From DATFYM01 sp035315065 (GTDB lineage: Bacteria; Acidobacteriota; Terriglobia; UBA7540): DNA of 52,442 nucleotides. The notes under the pieces were generated by a model. That model saw only the letters and a program-made list of their open reading frames with translations. It did no database searches and was not told the origin of the DNA. Shown here piece after piece: positions 35,235 through 43,848 of the stretch. Numbering within the stretch: position 1 is the first letter of the stretch; the number at the start of each line of letters is the position of its first letter. A program made the position numbers and the translations under genes. The stretch spans positions 1 through 52,442 of the forward strand of contig DATFYM010000213.1 in assembly GCA_035315065.1 (NCBI GenBank), written 5' to 3'.

Positions 35235-36581
35235 ATGAAGGAAGCAGTCATCGTATCGATCGCACGCACTGCCGTGGGCAAAGCTCCGCGCGGCACGCTG
35301 CGCAACACTCGCCCCGACGATATGGCGGCGGCGGTGTTCAAAGAGGTCATCAGCCGGGTTCCCGGTCTGGACGTGAACGAAATCGAGGATGTGATCCTGG
35401 GCTGTGCCATGCCCGAGGGCGAACAGGGAAACAACGTGGCGCGCGTAGCGTCGCTGCGGGCTGGCCTCCCTGTTAGCTGCTCGGCCATGACCATCAATCG
35501 TTTCTGCTCCTCCGGCCTCCAGGCCATCGCGCTGGCCGCGGAAAGGATCATGGCGGGCTTCGGCAACACGATCATCGCCGGCGGCGCGGAAACCATGAGC
35601 ATGATCCCCATGGGCGGGTTTCACTTCGCCCCCAATCCTCACCTGATGGAGCACTACCCTGACTCCTACCTCAGCATGGGGCTGACGGCCGAGAATCTGG
35701 CGCGCAAGTACGGGATCACGCGCGAGCAGGCGGACCAGTTCTCCTTGCGCAGCCATCAGCGGGCGGTGGCCGCCATCGCCGAAGGCAAGTTCAAGGATGA
35801 GGTGGTGCCGCTCGAGGTGACCGAGGTGAGCATGGACGGGAAGAACCGTCCGCACAAGCGGACCGTCACCTTTCACATCGATGAAGGTCCTCGTCGCGAC
35901 TCAACGCTGGAAGCGCTGGCCAAGCTCAAGCCCGCCTTTCACGCTCATGGCACCGTGACGGCCGGCAATAGCTCGCAAATGAGCGATGGCGCCGCCGCGG
36001 CCATCGTGATGTCGGCGGAGCGGGCGCGAGAACTCGGCGCTAAACCTCTGGCGCGATTCGTTGCCTTTGCCGCCGCGGGAACCCTGCCGGAAGAGATGGG
36101 CGTGGGACCGGTATACGCCATCCCCAAGGCGCTGAAACTGGCGGGACTCACCCTCGCCGACATCGACCTGATAGAGTTGAACGAAGCCTTCGCGGTGCAG
36201 GCCCTGTCCGTGATCCAGCAGGCCGGGCTCGACCTCGACCGGGTGAATGTGAATGGCGGCGCCGTGGCGCTGGGCCATCCACTCGGCTGCACCGGCGCCA
36301 AGCTCACCGCGACGCTACTGGGCGAGATGAAGAGACGCAAGTCGCGCTACGGTATGGTCACCATGTGCGTCGGTGGCGGCATGGGGGCAGCCGGAATCTT
36401 CGAGAACTTGCAGGATGATGCTAACCTGTGGGAGCGTCGCGCCAAGGCTGCCAGGGAAGAGCGAGATTCCGACGAACAACTTGATCGGCTCCGTGAACTC
36501 GCCGAGGAACTGGAGGAAAAGACTCGCGGGCTCGGAAAAGAAAGAGAACGGGAACTTGTGGGATTGCCCTACGACACCTAG
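35235..36581 (+). CDS. fadA: 3-ketoacyl-CoA thiolase (FadA) with C-terminal extension
   Basis: The 448-residue product starts at ATG 35235: GGAGG ends 6 nt before it but abuts ATG 35229. It has the thiolase nucleophile Cys91 (NRFCSSGLQAIALA), then IELNEAFAVQAL, GGAVALGHPLGCTGAK (His) and CVGGGMGAAGIFEN (second Cys). It cleaves 3-ketoacyl-CoA in beta-oxidation. Normal thiolases end at about GIFEN; here another ~55 charged residues follow (NLWERRAKAAREERDSDEQL, DRLRELAEELEEKTRGLGKE), a predicted coiled coil. That tail is unusual. It belongs with fadN upstream and fadE downstream. Confidence 0.95.
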   Translation: MKEAVIVSIARTAVGKAPRGTLRNTRPDDMAAAVFKEVISRVPGLDVNEIEDVILGCAMPEGEQGNNVARVASLRAGLPVSCSAMTINRFCSSGLQAIALAAERIMAGFGNTIIAGGAETMSMIPMGGFHFAPNPHLMEHYPDSYLSMGLTAENLARKYGITREQADQFSLRSHQRAVAAIAEGKFKDEVVPLEVTEVSMDGKNRPHKRTVTFHIDEGPRRDSTLEALAKLKPAFHAHGTVTAGNSSQMSDGAAAAIVMSAERARELGAKPLARFVAFAAAGTLPEEMGVGPVYAIPKALKLAGLTLADIDLIELNEAFAVQALSVIQQAGLDLDRVNVNGGAVALGHPLGCTGAKLTATLLGEMKRRKSRYGMVTMCVGGGMGAAGIFENLQDDANLWERRAKAAREERDSDEQLDRLRELAEELEEKTRGLGKERERELVGLPYDT

Positions 36582-36610
36582 AGTCCGTCCGGAAACCCTG
36601 GGAGCGCGAA

Positions 36611-36742
36611 GAATTGCCGATTGCAGATTGACGATTGACGATTGGAAGATTAGGAGTCGGCAAGCCGCGCGGCGCTTTCAATAGGCCATCGACAATCGTC
36701 AATGAGACTCACTTTCAATCGTCAATCTGCAATCGGCAATTC
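36611..36742. repeat. Hairpin of the CAATCGTCAATCTGCAATCGG family
   Basis: GAATTGCCGATTGCAGATTG at the left and CAATCTGCAATCGGCAATTC at the right are perfect reverse complements. Placed after fadA it may terminate transcription. Confidence 0.65.
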
Positions 36743-36800
36743 TTCCCGCCCCGGGAGTTTCTGAACGGGTTCCAAGGTCGTGACTGGGAGGTCAGTCCTT

Positions 36801-37106
36801 ATGACTTACGAAGAGATGGAACGTACCATGCAGTTTATGCTTGAGAATCAAGCCAGATTCGACGCCAGGATGCAGCGGATCGAGGAGAACCTGGATCGGA
36901 TCGCTGTCCAACACGCCGCTCTTGAGAACGTGGTCATGAAGCTGGCTCAGTCGCACGTTGAGCTGGTGGAATCTCACCGGCAACTGGCAGCGTCTCACCA
37001 GCAACTGGCTGATGCCGAGCGTCGGCTCGACGAAAAGCTTGAAGGGTTTATCGCGTTTGTCGAGAAATACCTCAGCAGCCGCAACGGCGGTGAGCCGTCG
37101 CATTGA
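36801..37106 (+). CDS. Small coiled-coil protein
   Basis: The 101-residue product starts at ATG 36801, with GGGAGG upstream. It is almost all heptad-like: YEEMERTMQFMLENQARFDA, RMQRIEENLDRIAVQHAALE, then QSHVELVESHRQLAASHQQL, which carries a repeated S-H-x-x-L motif, and ERRLDEKLEGFIAFVEKYL. There is no enzyme motif. Similar short coiled-coil proteins are common in Acidobacteriota-like genomes, without known function. It lies between fadA and fadE but is separated from both by long spacers, so operon membership is doubtful. Confidence 0.75.
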   Translation: MTYEEMERTMQFMLENQARFDARMQRIEENLDRIAVQHAALENVVMKLAQSHVELVESHRQLAASHQQLADAERRLDEKLEGFIAFVEKYLSSRNGGEPSH

Positions 37107-37992
37107 TCCAGGGTACGCGACACGAAAGCGAATATAAAGGTCCCGACTCTCAGTACCTAATAAACGACTTGACTTTTGCTTAATTATGTGCTAGCCTTGA
37201 TTTGTATGATCCGTTCACCCAGTTCGGCCCGCGACCAGGGGGATACCTTAGGTGGTATCATAGCCAAGGTGAGTCGGCCGCGCGAACTCAGGGGTCGCTG
37301 CCGGGTTCGCGGGTTATCGATCTGGTTCAACCAAGAAAAATCAACCAGCGATTTAATTACCACTTCTCCCTACCCTAGTGCGCAACCTCGTGTTGTAAAC
37401 AGGGGGGTTATTGGAAGAACCGTCCGTTTTCGGGCATTTGGGGATGCAAAATCTTAGCAAGTTTACCAAGAACGGGAGGCGACGGGCTCGAACACCGACT
37501 TAAGGGCTCTTAAGCGCCTGTCTTTCGCAACCGACTTGACTAAAGGGTGTCAAGCCCCGCGACTCGTGTCAAGCCGTGATCTGCGGATCGCCACCACCGT
37601 TCTCCAACGTGGAGGAACACAGAAAAGGGGGTCGCGGTTCCTGCAAGTCAAGCGGTAACTCCCCTTGGCTGCCATCTCGCGGACTCCTACCCAGGTGCGC
37701 GGCAGTGCGCGGAAGGCAGGATCAACGAGGGCTAGTTTCGAATTTCGAGGCCGAATTTCGAAACTGATGTGATCTGCGGCACAGACATCGTAGAGAGCAA
37801 GTTTTATCGTACAGAGTATTTTTGATTCGTCGAACATAGAAGCAAGGGGTGGGGCGGAGGACCTCTGCGAGCGTCGGCTGCTAGCGCGCCGTCGTGAGTT
37901 CATGACCGCCCACGCAATCTGGGATGTGAGTCTCGGCACATGACCCAACCCCGATCGTGGGCTCGCTTGAGGAGGAGAGAAAGGAAAATCCT
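37107..37992. other. 886-bp region before fadE, no supportable gene
   Basis: Open frames here lack domain character. CTTGAC/GTCAAG arms form a small hairpin near 37536-37555, and GTGTCAAG-type strings recur. GAGGAGGAGAGAAAGGA upstream of ATG 37993 is the fadE ribosome-binding region. The rest may be decayed. Confidence 0.45.
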
Positions 37993-39804
37993 ATGGCTAC
38001 GGCACCAACGATTACCAGGACGCCGATCAAGGGCGGCAGCTTTCTCATTGAGCAGCGGCGGCCCGAAGACGTCTTTACACCGGAGGATATCACCGACCAG
38101 CACCTCCTGATCCGCCAAACCACCAAGGACTTCATGGAGCAGGAGGTGCTGCCGCGCGCGAAAGAACTGGAGCAGAAGCAGCCCGGACTGCTCCGCGAAC
38201 TTTTGCGGAAAGCGGCGGAGCTGGGCCTTTGCGCCAACGATGTACCGCAGCAATACGGAGGACTCGAGCTGGACAAGATTTCCTCCGTCGTGATTTCGGA
38301 AGAAATGGGACGCAACGGTTCCTGGGCGACGACCCATGGGGCTCAGGCCGGCATCGGCATTCTTCCCATCGCCTTTTTCGGTACGGAAGACCAGAAGATG
38401 CGTTACGTGCCCAAGCTGGCGAGCGCCGAGTGGGTAGGGGCTTATTGCTTGAGCGAGTCCACGTCGGCTTCCGACGCGCTCAACTGCAAGACCAAAGCCG
38501 TGCTCAGCCCCGACGGCCGGCACTACATCTTGAACGGCGCCAAGATGTGGATCACCAACGGCGGCATCGCCGACGTATTCGTGGTCTTTGCCAAGGTGAA
38601 CGGAGAGAAGTTCACGGCCTTCATTGTGGAGCGCACCTATCCAGGCGTCGCGCCCGGCGCCGAGGAGCACAAGATGGGCATTCGCGGCTCGTCCACGACG
38701 CCGCTCAACCTGGAGAACGTTGCTGTGCCGGTGGAAAACGTCCTGGGTGAAATCGGCAAGGGCCATTTGATTGCCTTCAACATTCTCAACATGGGCCGAC
38801 TTAAGCTGGGTGTCGCGTGCGTCGGCGGCGCGAAGTATCTCCTGGCCGAGGCGGTGAAGTGGGCCAAGGAGCGCGATGCATTTGGCCGCAAGATCGCAGA
38901 CTTCGGCTTGATTAAGGAGAAAATCGGCGAGATGGTGATCCGCACCTACGCCGGCGAATGCATGTCCTACCGGACCGCGGGCATGATTGACGGCCTGCTC
39001 GAGGACGTCGATCAGGGCGCGTCGGGCCCGTCGGGCGCGTCGAAGCAAATGCTCGAGGCGCTGCAGCAATACGCCGTCGAGTGCTCCATCCTCAAGGTGA
39101 TGGGCACCGAGATCCTCGATTTCGTCACCGACGAGGCCGTGCAGATCTACGGCGGTTACGGCTTCTCCAGCGATTACCCCGTGGAGACGGCCTATCGCGA
39201 CCAGCGCGTCAACCGCATCTTTGAAGGTACCAACGAGATCAATCGCATGCTGATCGTCGACATGCTCATCAAGCGGTCGATGAAAGGCGAACTGGCTCTG
39301 ATTCCGGCGGCCACCAGGTTGATGGACGAGATTCTGGGCGCGTCGCCGGCGGAGGAAACGGAAGCCGAAGGACCACTCTCCGAGGAGGCTCGCATCCTGG
39401 CGGGCGCCAAGAAGGTGGTGCTGTTGGTGGCCGGCAGCGCCATACAGCGTTACATGCAGGCGCTCTCCGACGAGCAGGAAGTGATCGGCGCGCTCAGCAA
39501 CCTGGTGATGGACGTTTACGCCATGGAAAGCGCGCTGCTGCGCACCGAGAAAGGGATCGAGAAAACTTCGGCGGAGGCCTGCGCGACGGAGATCGATGCC
39601 ACGCGCGCTTATGTGTTCGACGCCGCCGATCGCATGGAAGTGGAGGCGCGTCGGGCTTTGGCGCGCATCGCCGAGGGAGACATGCTGCGCACCCAGCTTG
39701 CGGTGCTGCGGCGCTTCTTGAAGCGGACGCCCGTGGATACCATCGCCATCAAACGGCGCGTCGCCAACCGGGCGCTGGAGTTGAACCGCTACCCATTTGC
39801 CTAG
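37993..39804 (+). CDS. fadE: Acyl-CoA dehydrogenase (FadE/VLCAD-like)
   Basis: The 603-residue protein starts at ATG 37993. It has a standard acyl-CoA dehydrogenase core: DVPQQYGGLELDKISSVVIS, GAYCLSESTSASDALNCKTK, the FAD-contact YILNGAKMWITNGG, KMGIRGSSTTPLNLENVAVP, then EAVQIYGGYGFSSDYPVETA and the catalytic-Glu region RVNRIFEGTNEINRM. A ~170-residue C-terminal extra domain follows, as in VLCAD and Bacillus FadE. It makes the trans-2-enoyl-CoA used by FadN. The frame opens upstream at 37957, but that segment includes the Shine-Dalgarno and is excluded. Confidence 0.95.
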   Translation: MATAPTITRTPIKGGSFLIEQRRPEDVFTPEDITDQHLLIRQTTKDFMEQEVLPRAKELEQKQPGLLRELLRKAAELGLCANDVPQQYGGLELDKISSVVISEEMGRNGSWATTHGAQAGIGILPIAFFGTEDQKMRYVPKLASAEWVGAYCLSESTSASDALNCKTKAVLSPDGRHYILNGAKMWITNGGIADVFVVFAKVNGEKFTAFIVERTYPGVAPGAEEHKMGIRGSSTTPLNLENVAVPVENVLGEIGKGHLIAFNILNMGRLKLGVACVGGAKYLLAEAVKWAKERDAFGRKIADFGLIKEKIGEMVIRTYAGECMSYRTAGMIDGLLEDVDQGASGPSGASKQMLEALQQYAVECSILKVMGTEILDFVTDEAVQIYGGYGFSSDYPVETAYRDQRVNRIFEGTNEINRMLIVDMLIKRSMKGELALIPAATRLMDEILGASPAEETEAEGPLSEEARILAGAKKVVLLVAGSAIQRYMQALSDEQEVIGALSNLVMDVYAMESALLRTEKGIEKTSAEACATEIDATRAYVFDAADRMEVEARRALARIAEGDMLRTQLAVLRRFLKRTPVDTIAIKRRVANRALELNRYPFA

Positions 39805-39860
39805 GTGGCTAGTTAATCTATTACTGGGCGCGAACAATGGGAAGGGGTGGGGCGTTAACC

Positions 39861-40034
39861 GAAGAATCGCCGATTGCTCCCAAGCGAAGGATTGTCGATT
39901 ACGATTGGAAGAGACGGTAGACCGTAGGTGGTGGACGTGCATAAAAGGGGAAGGAGTTCCTCTTCCTCATGTTCCGTCTACCGTCGGCCATCTTCTTCAA
40001 TCATCAATCGTCAATCTGCAATCGGCAATTCTTC
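39861..40034. repeat. Hairpin of the CAATCGTCAATCTGCAATCGG family
   Basis: It lies between convergent fadE and the DUF4380 gene. The left arm, GAAGAATCGCCGATTGC, and the right arm, TCTGCAATCGGCAATTCTTC, are imperfect complements. GGTAGAC/GTCTACC arms lie inside. Confidence 0.6.
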
Positions 40035-41427
40035 AATGCTGCCCGACGATGACGTTGCCTAAAACCCCGCGATTCTCCCCGTCTTCGTCGCGCACCGAGA
40101 TGCTGACGCGGAAGGCGTCCTTGGGCAGGGGGACCGATTTATCCAGTCGCACCACCTGACGTGGGTCCACGCTCTGGAGAGTATCGTGCTTGAGTTCCTC
40201 TCCCATGGGGCCGTAAAAACTCGCCATCAGGGCGCCGGGGGTGAACACTCCGAAGACGCCCGTTAACCGGATGTTGTCGCCGCCCGACTCGACCTTGGCG
40301 GCGAGGGGTTCGCTGAGGGCGCCGGCCCACGTTGCGTCGACGATGGGATTCACTACGCTCGTCGGCGACCAATGTACAGTGAACTCATACTCTTCTCCTG
40401 GGTCGAGCGCAGCGTAGGGGCTGATGACTTCGGACTCCAGGAAATACGGCGTCTTTTTCGGGTCGTCGGGCAGCACTTGGTCCCACGGCCCGCGTGAGAT
40501 CGTCCCAGGGCCGTCATTCCATGATTCCACCGAAGCGTCATCGGGGTAGGCTAGGCCGGGGAAATATTTGAAGCTCTCGATGAACCCGATGCTCTTCTGG
40601 CCGTTGACCACCGCGAACCAGCCGGCGTTTGAATCGGCCGCGACTTTGCCCACGCGATACAGGTAATGGATGCGCAGCATGCGGCCGCCGTGCATCACTT
40701 CGTAGCTCGGGTGGCGGCTGTCGCCGTAGGGGTTGTAGAAGCCGCTGGGAAACAGGCTGTGCGGGTTAAGCGGAACGTACATGTAAAGTTCCGGGTTGGG
40801 CTTCGAGGGATCGCGGGCGTCGGCCGCGTCGTTCTGAATCAGGTGCCAGATGCCCCAACGGATCGGGCGGCGGCTGATGTTGCGCATCACTTGTTCCACG
40901 GTCACGCGCGTCGTGCCGGCGTAGACGTGATACGTACGGACGAACTGCACGCCACTGCGAGGATCGGGCGGGCTGGTGACGCGGACCGCGACCTCGGCGG
41001 CGGTTTCCTTCATCACCTCCGACTGGAACCTGCTGCCGTCGAGAACGTAGTAAGGAATGCTCGGCCACTGGTCGTCGTTCATCCAGCCTTCGGGCGCCGG
41101 CCAGACTTTGTCGCCGCCATAGTTGGCCCAGCCGCTCTTCAAGTTGTTCTCGCTCTCCGGCAAAACCTTGCCGGCGAGGTCCGGGTTGACGAAGAAGAAA
41201 TCCTGGTCGCCGAGCTGAAGCTGGATGGCGCGCCCGCCGATGTCGGGAGCGACTATCAGGCTGACGATGCCGTTGGTCAGCTTATAGACGTTCCAGCCTC
41301 GGTATTGGGTCTGCTCCAGCTTTGCGGCGTGAGATGATGATTGGGCCATGGACCACCTCGGTGAACCAAGTAAGAAGAGCATTAACGCAGGCGCGGTCGC
41401 GGAAGCGAGGCGCAAGAGTAACTTCAT
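40033..41427 (-). CDS. Exported DUF4380 protein (sugar-mutarotase-like fold)
   Basis: The 464-residue product starts at ATG 41427, with GGAGG upstream. A signal peptide (LLLRLASATAPALMLFLLGS) is followed by DUF4380: VYKLTNGIVSLIVAPDIGGR, AIQLQLGDQDFFFVNPDLAG, GGDKVWPAPEGW, then VEQVMRNISRRPIRWGIWH. The fold resembles aldose-1-epimerase and likely binds carbohydrate. An earlier start at 41451 is possible but lacks a ribosome site. It is adjacent to xylulokinase on the same strand, which supports a link to sugar use. Confidence 0.87.
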   Translation of the reverse strand: MKLLLRLASATAPALMLFLLGSPRWSMAQSSSHAAKLEQTQYRGWNVYKLTNGIVSLIVAPDIGGRAIQLQLGDQDFFFVNPDLAGKVLPESENNLKSGWANYGGDKVWPAPEGWMNDDQWPSIPYYVLDGSRFQSEVMKETAAEVAVRVTSPPDPRSGVQFVRTYHVYAGTTRVTVEQVMRNISRRPIRWGIWHLIQNDAADARDPSKPNPELYMYVPLNPHSLFPSGFYNPYGDSRHPSYEVMHGGRMLRIHYLYRVGKVAADSNAGWFAVVNGQKSIGFIESFKYFPGLAYPDDASVESWNDGPGTISRGPWDQVLPDDPKKTPYFLESEVISPYAALDPGEEYEFTVHWSPTSVVNPIVDATWAGALSEPLAAKVESGGDNIRLTGVFGVFTPGALMASFYGPMGEELKHDTLQSVDPRQVVRLDKSVPLPKDAFRVSISVRDEDGENRGVLGNVIVGQH

Positions 41428-41503
41428 GCTGGGGCCTCCATGAGCACGCATTCCCTCAATCGTCCAATCTCAATGAGTCCGCGGCGCAATCGCGATCGGT
41501 TCC

Positions 41504-43045
41504 TTAGTGACTTGACTCCGCCGCATCGGCCAACCTATGGGCTAGCCCTCGCACCGCAGGATAAACATCGCGATAGACCGCGTACAGTTGCTCATAGATC
41601 GCTGCGTTGGAGTGGTGAGGCTCGGTGTGCTCACGGATCTCGATCGCCTTCCGCGCCGACTCTTCCACGGAAGCGTAGGTCTTGCTGCCCACACCCGCCA
41701 GAAGGGCGGCGCCGAAAGCTGAGCCTTCCGACTCCCGCAGAGTCACTAACTCCTTGCCGTAGACATCAGCCTGAATCTGGCGCCAGAGGGGGCTGCGCGA
41801 TCCGCCTCCGGAGGCGCGAATCTGCTTCACCGGAATACCCAGCTCCTTGAAAATCTCGAGCGAGTCCCGCAGGCTGAACGCCACGCCTTCCAGGATCGAA
41901 CGAATCAGGTGGCCCCGGGTGTGTGCCGCCGTGAGGCCGAACCACATCCCGCGGGCGCGCGCATCGAGGTGCGGCGTGCGCTCACCCATGAGGTACGGAA
42001 GAAACAGCAAACCGTCGCTTCCGGGCCGGATTCTCTCGGCCTGCTTGATGATCAAGTCGTAGGGATCGGCGTCGGTCTGGTGCGCGTACCAGGTCTCGGC
42101 GGCGCCAAGCTGATCGCGGAACCAGCGGAGCGAAAGTCCGGCCCCTTGCGTCACACCCATCACGTGCCACTCGCCGGGAACGGCGTGGCAAAAAGTATGG
42201 ATGCGTCCTTTGGGGTCGAGCTTGGGCGAATCGGTGTAAGCGAAGATCACACCCGACGTGCCCAGCGTGGCCGACGTGAGCCCGCGCGACACAATCCCGT
42301 TGCCGACCGCGCTCGCAGCCTGGTCGCCCGCCCCGGCCACCACTGGCGTGCCCGCTTTCAGACCGGTAACCAGCGAAACCTCGCGCGAAATCTCGCCGGT
42401 CACCTCCGGCGATTCGTAGGCTCGTGGCAGAAGGCCGCCATCGATTCCGAGCGCCGCCAGCATCTCGGCCGACCACCGTCGATGGGTCACGTCAAACAGC
42501 AGGGTGCCGGAAGCGTCGGAGACATCGGTGGCAAACTCGCCTGTGAGTTTGAAGCGCACGAAATCCTTGGGCAGCAGGAAATGAGTGGCACGCTCGAAAA
42601 TCGCGGGCTCATGGTCGCGGACCCACAGCAGCTTGGGCGCACTGAAGCCGGTTAGGGCGGGATTGGAGACCAGTTCGATGAGGCGTTCGACGCCCACTCG
42701 CGACGTGATCCAGTCACATTGCGCCTGGCTGCGCTGGTCGCACCAGATCAGGCTGGGGCGCAGCACCGTATTCGCCCTGTCGAGCAGGACGACGCCGTGC
42801 ATCTGGCCGGAGAGTCCGACGGCTTCGATGTCCGAGCCTGTCAGTTGCGCCTGGCTGAGAGCAGCGCGGACGGCGGCGATGGTAGCCTGCCACCAGTCGG
42901 CGGGGTCCTGCTCCGCCCACCCGGGTCTGGCCATGCGCATCGGCTGATGATCGCCGGTCGCCGCAGTCATGACGTGGCCGTCGGGGCGCACGATCACTGT
43001 TCGTGTGCCCGTAGTCCCGACATCGATGCCCATGAGGTAAGACAT
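41504..43045 (-). CDS. xylB: Xylulokinase
   Basis: The 513-residue FGGY-family kinase has MGIDVGTTGTRTVIVRPDG (phosphate 1), GLSGQMHGVVLLDR (sugar contact GQMHG, typical of xylulokinase), LIWCDQRSQAQCDWI, AGAGDQAASAVGNGIVSRG (catalytic Asp), then QIRASGGGSRSPLWRQIQAD (ATP site). It phosphorylates D-xylulose to xylulose 5-phosphate. ATG 43045 is chosen; the further upstream reading (43066) comes from a GTGAC-type repeat. Its neighbours (DUF4380, Gfo/Idh/MocA dehydrogenase, isomerase) make a sugar-catabolic cluster. No xylose isomerase is present in the window. Confidence 0.95.
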   Translation of the reverse strand: MSYLMGIDVGTTGTRTVIVRPDGHVMTAATGDHQPMRMARPGWAEQDPADWWQATIAAVRAALSQAQLTGSDIEAVGLSGQMHGVVLLDRANTVLRPSLIWCDQRSQAQCDWITSRVGVERLIELVSNPALTGFSAPKLLWVRDHEPAIFERATHFLLPKDFVRFKLTGEFATDVSDASGTLLFDVTHRRWSAEMLAALGIDGGLLPRAYESPEVTGEISREVSLVTGLKAGTPVVAGAGDQAASAVGNGIVSRGLTSATLGTSGVIFAYTDSPKLDPKGRIHTFCHAVPGEWHVMGVTQGAGLSLRWFRDQLGAAETWYAHQTDADPYDLIIKQAERIRPGSDGLLFLPYLMGERTPHLDARARGMWFGLTAAHTRGHLIRSILEGVAFSLRDSLEIFKELGIPVKQIRASGGGSRSPLWRQIQADVYGKELVTLRESEGSAFGAALLAGVGSKTYASVEESARKAIEIREHTEPHHSNAAIYEQLYAVYRDVYPAVRGLAHRLADAAESSH

Positions 43046-43083
43046 AAGACTAGTGGCGAGTGACAAGTGACCAGTGACGAGCG
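43033..43083. repeat. GTGAC-type degenerate repeat
   Basis: AGTGGCGAGTGACAAGTGAC and the following CAGTGACGAG repeat a 5-7 bp unit at the xylB start. They are inverted relative to 43811-43848, which has CGTCACTTGTCACTCGTCAC. Confidence 0.5.
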
Positions 43084-43096
43084 TTATTGATGACTG

Positions 43097-43378
43097 TCAA
43101 CTTGCTCTCTCCGTTTCTCCAAGGAATTTGCCAGCGGACCAGAGAATGAAGTCGATTATCTTGGTTTCCGGGAGCTCATTAGCCGTTGGGGCGTACCGGT
43201 CGCGAAAAACTCGAACGGGTTCTTTGACGATCCCACGAACGAGGACTTCTCTATAGAGCGCCTGCAAATCTTGGTAGAACCGCCAGCACTGATCGAGCCG
43301 CGTGTCGTGGTCTTTGCTGTAACGAGGGCGGAAGCCAAGGGCCCCTGCAGATTTCCGAGTCGTATATCGGGTACTCAT
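43097..43378 (-). CDS. Unknown small protein, second of a pair
   Basis: The 93-residue product reads GFRPRYSKDHDTRLDQCWRF, YQDLQALYREVLVRGIVKEP, then RVFRDRYAPTANELPETKII and DFILWSAGKFLGE. It looks like a real folded protein, with helices and few low-complexity stretches, but I recognise no family. It starts 23 bp after the partner gene. Both lie inside the sugar cluster yet do not look metabolic. Confidence 0.5.
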   Translation of the reverse strand: MSTRYTTRKSAGALGFRPRYSKDHDTRLDQCWRFYQDLQALYREVLVRGIVKEPVRVFRDRYAPTANELPETKIIDFILWSAGKFLGETERAS

Positions 43379-43401
43379 TAGGAGCCACCGTGTGAGCGAG
43401 C

Positions 43402-43692
43402 TTAGTCACGAAAGGAAAACTGAAGGCTCGGTAGATTCTTCCGATTCTTAATCGGGTATAGCTCCAGCGCTAGGGCTTTCAGATTGAGTTCGCTGCGTCC
43501 ACGTGACCTCTCCATAAGCTCGAAGTACTTCGCGCGAAAGTCGGGCAGGAGGCTAGCATTGTCCATCCGATAGAAGGAACGATCAACGAATTGAAATAGG
43601 TGATTCTCAGTCACCGGGCCTCGCTCGAATTCCTTTCGCAGGAACAAGTAAACCGCAATCGATTCCCGCATCTCCGGCGGGTCGTGCGCCAT
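43402..43692 (-). CDS. Unknown small protein, first of a pair
   Basis: The 96-residue product starts at ATG 43692 (TTG 43701 is possible): HDPPEMRESIAVYLFLRKEF, ERGPVTENHLFQFVDRSFYR, MDNASLLPDFRAKYFELMER, then SRGRSELNLKALALELYPIK. It is helical and charged. No family recognised. With the next gene it forms a two-gene unit flanked by oppositely oriented GTGAC-type repeats. Confidence 0.55.
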   Translation of the reverse strand: MAHDPPEMRESIAVYLFLRKEFERGPVTENHLFQFVDRSFYRMDNASLLPDFRAKYFELMERSRGRSELNLKALALELYPIKNRKNLPSLQFSFRD

Positions 43693-43810
43693 CGACTGCA
43701 AAACGGCTGACGCTGTCTAGCCTTTCGGATACTTCACGTGTGCTCTCCGCTAATTCTTCCACGCTGTTTCGTCTCCGTCGGGGCGACCTGTTCCTTTTGG
43801 CTCTGCTTCT

Positions 43811-43848
43811 TTCCTCTCGTCACTTGTCACTCGTCACTCGTCACTGCC
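43811..43848. repeat. GTGAC-type degenerate repeat, opposite orientation
   Basis: CGTCACTTGTCACTCGTCAC and the following TCGTCACTG form the complement of 43033-43083. It overlaps the last codons of the dehydrogenase gene, which shows that the repeat entered coding sequence. Confidence 0.5.

Noticed and set aside
37470..37560. tRNA-like sequence with GGTGTTCGAGCCC on the minus strand
   Set aside because: The supposed T-stem arms are not complementary and no cloverleaf can be drawn.
37900..39942. 680-codon open frame on the minus strand
   Set aside because: Antisense shadow of fadE, rich in His, Arg and Ala with no domain; the plus strand has clear acyl-CoA dehydrogenase motifs.
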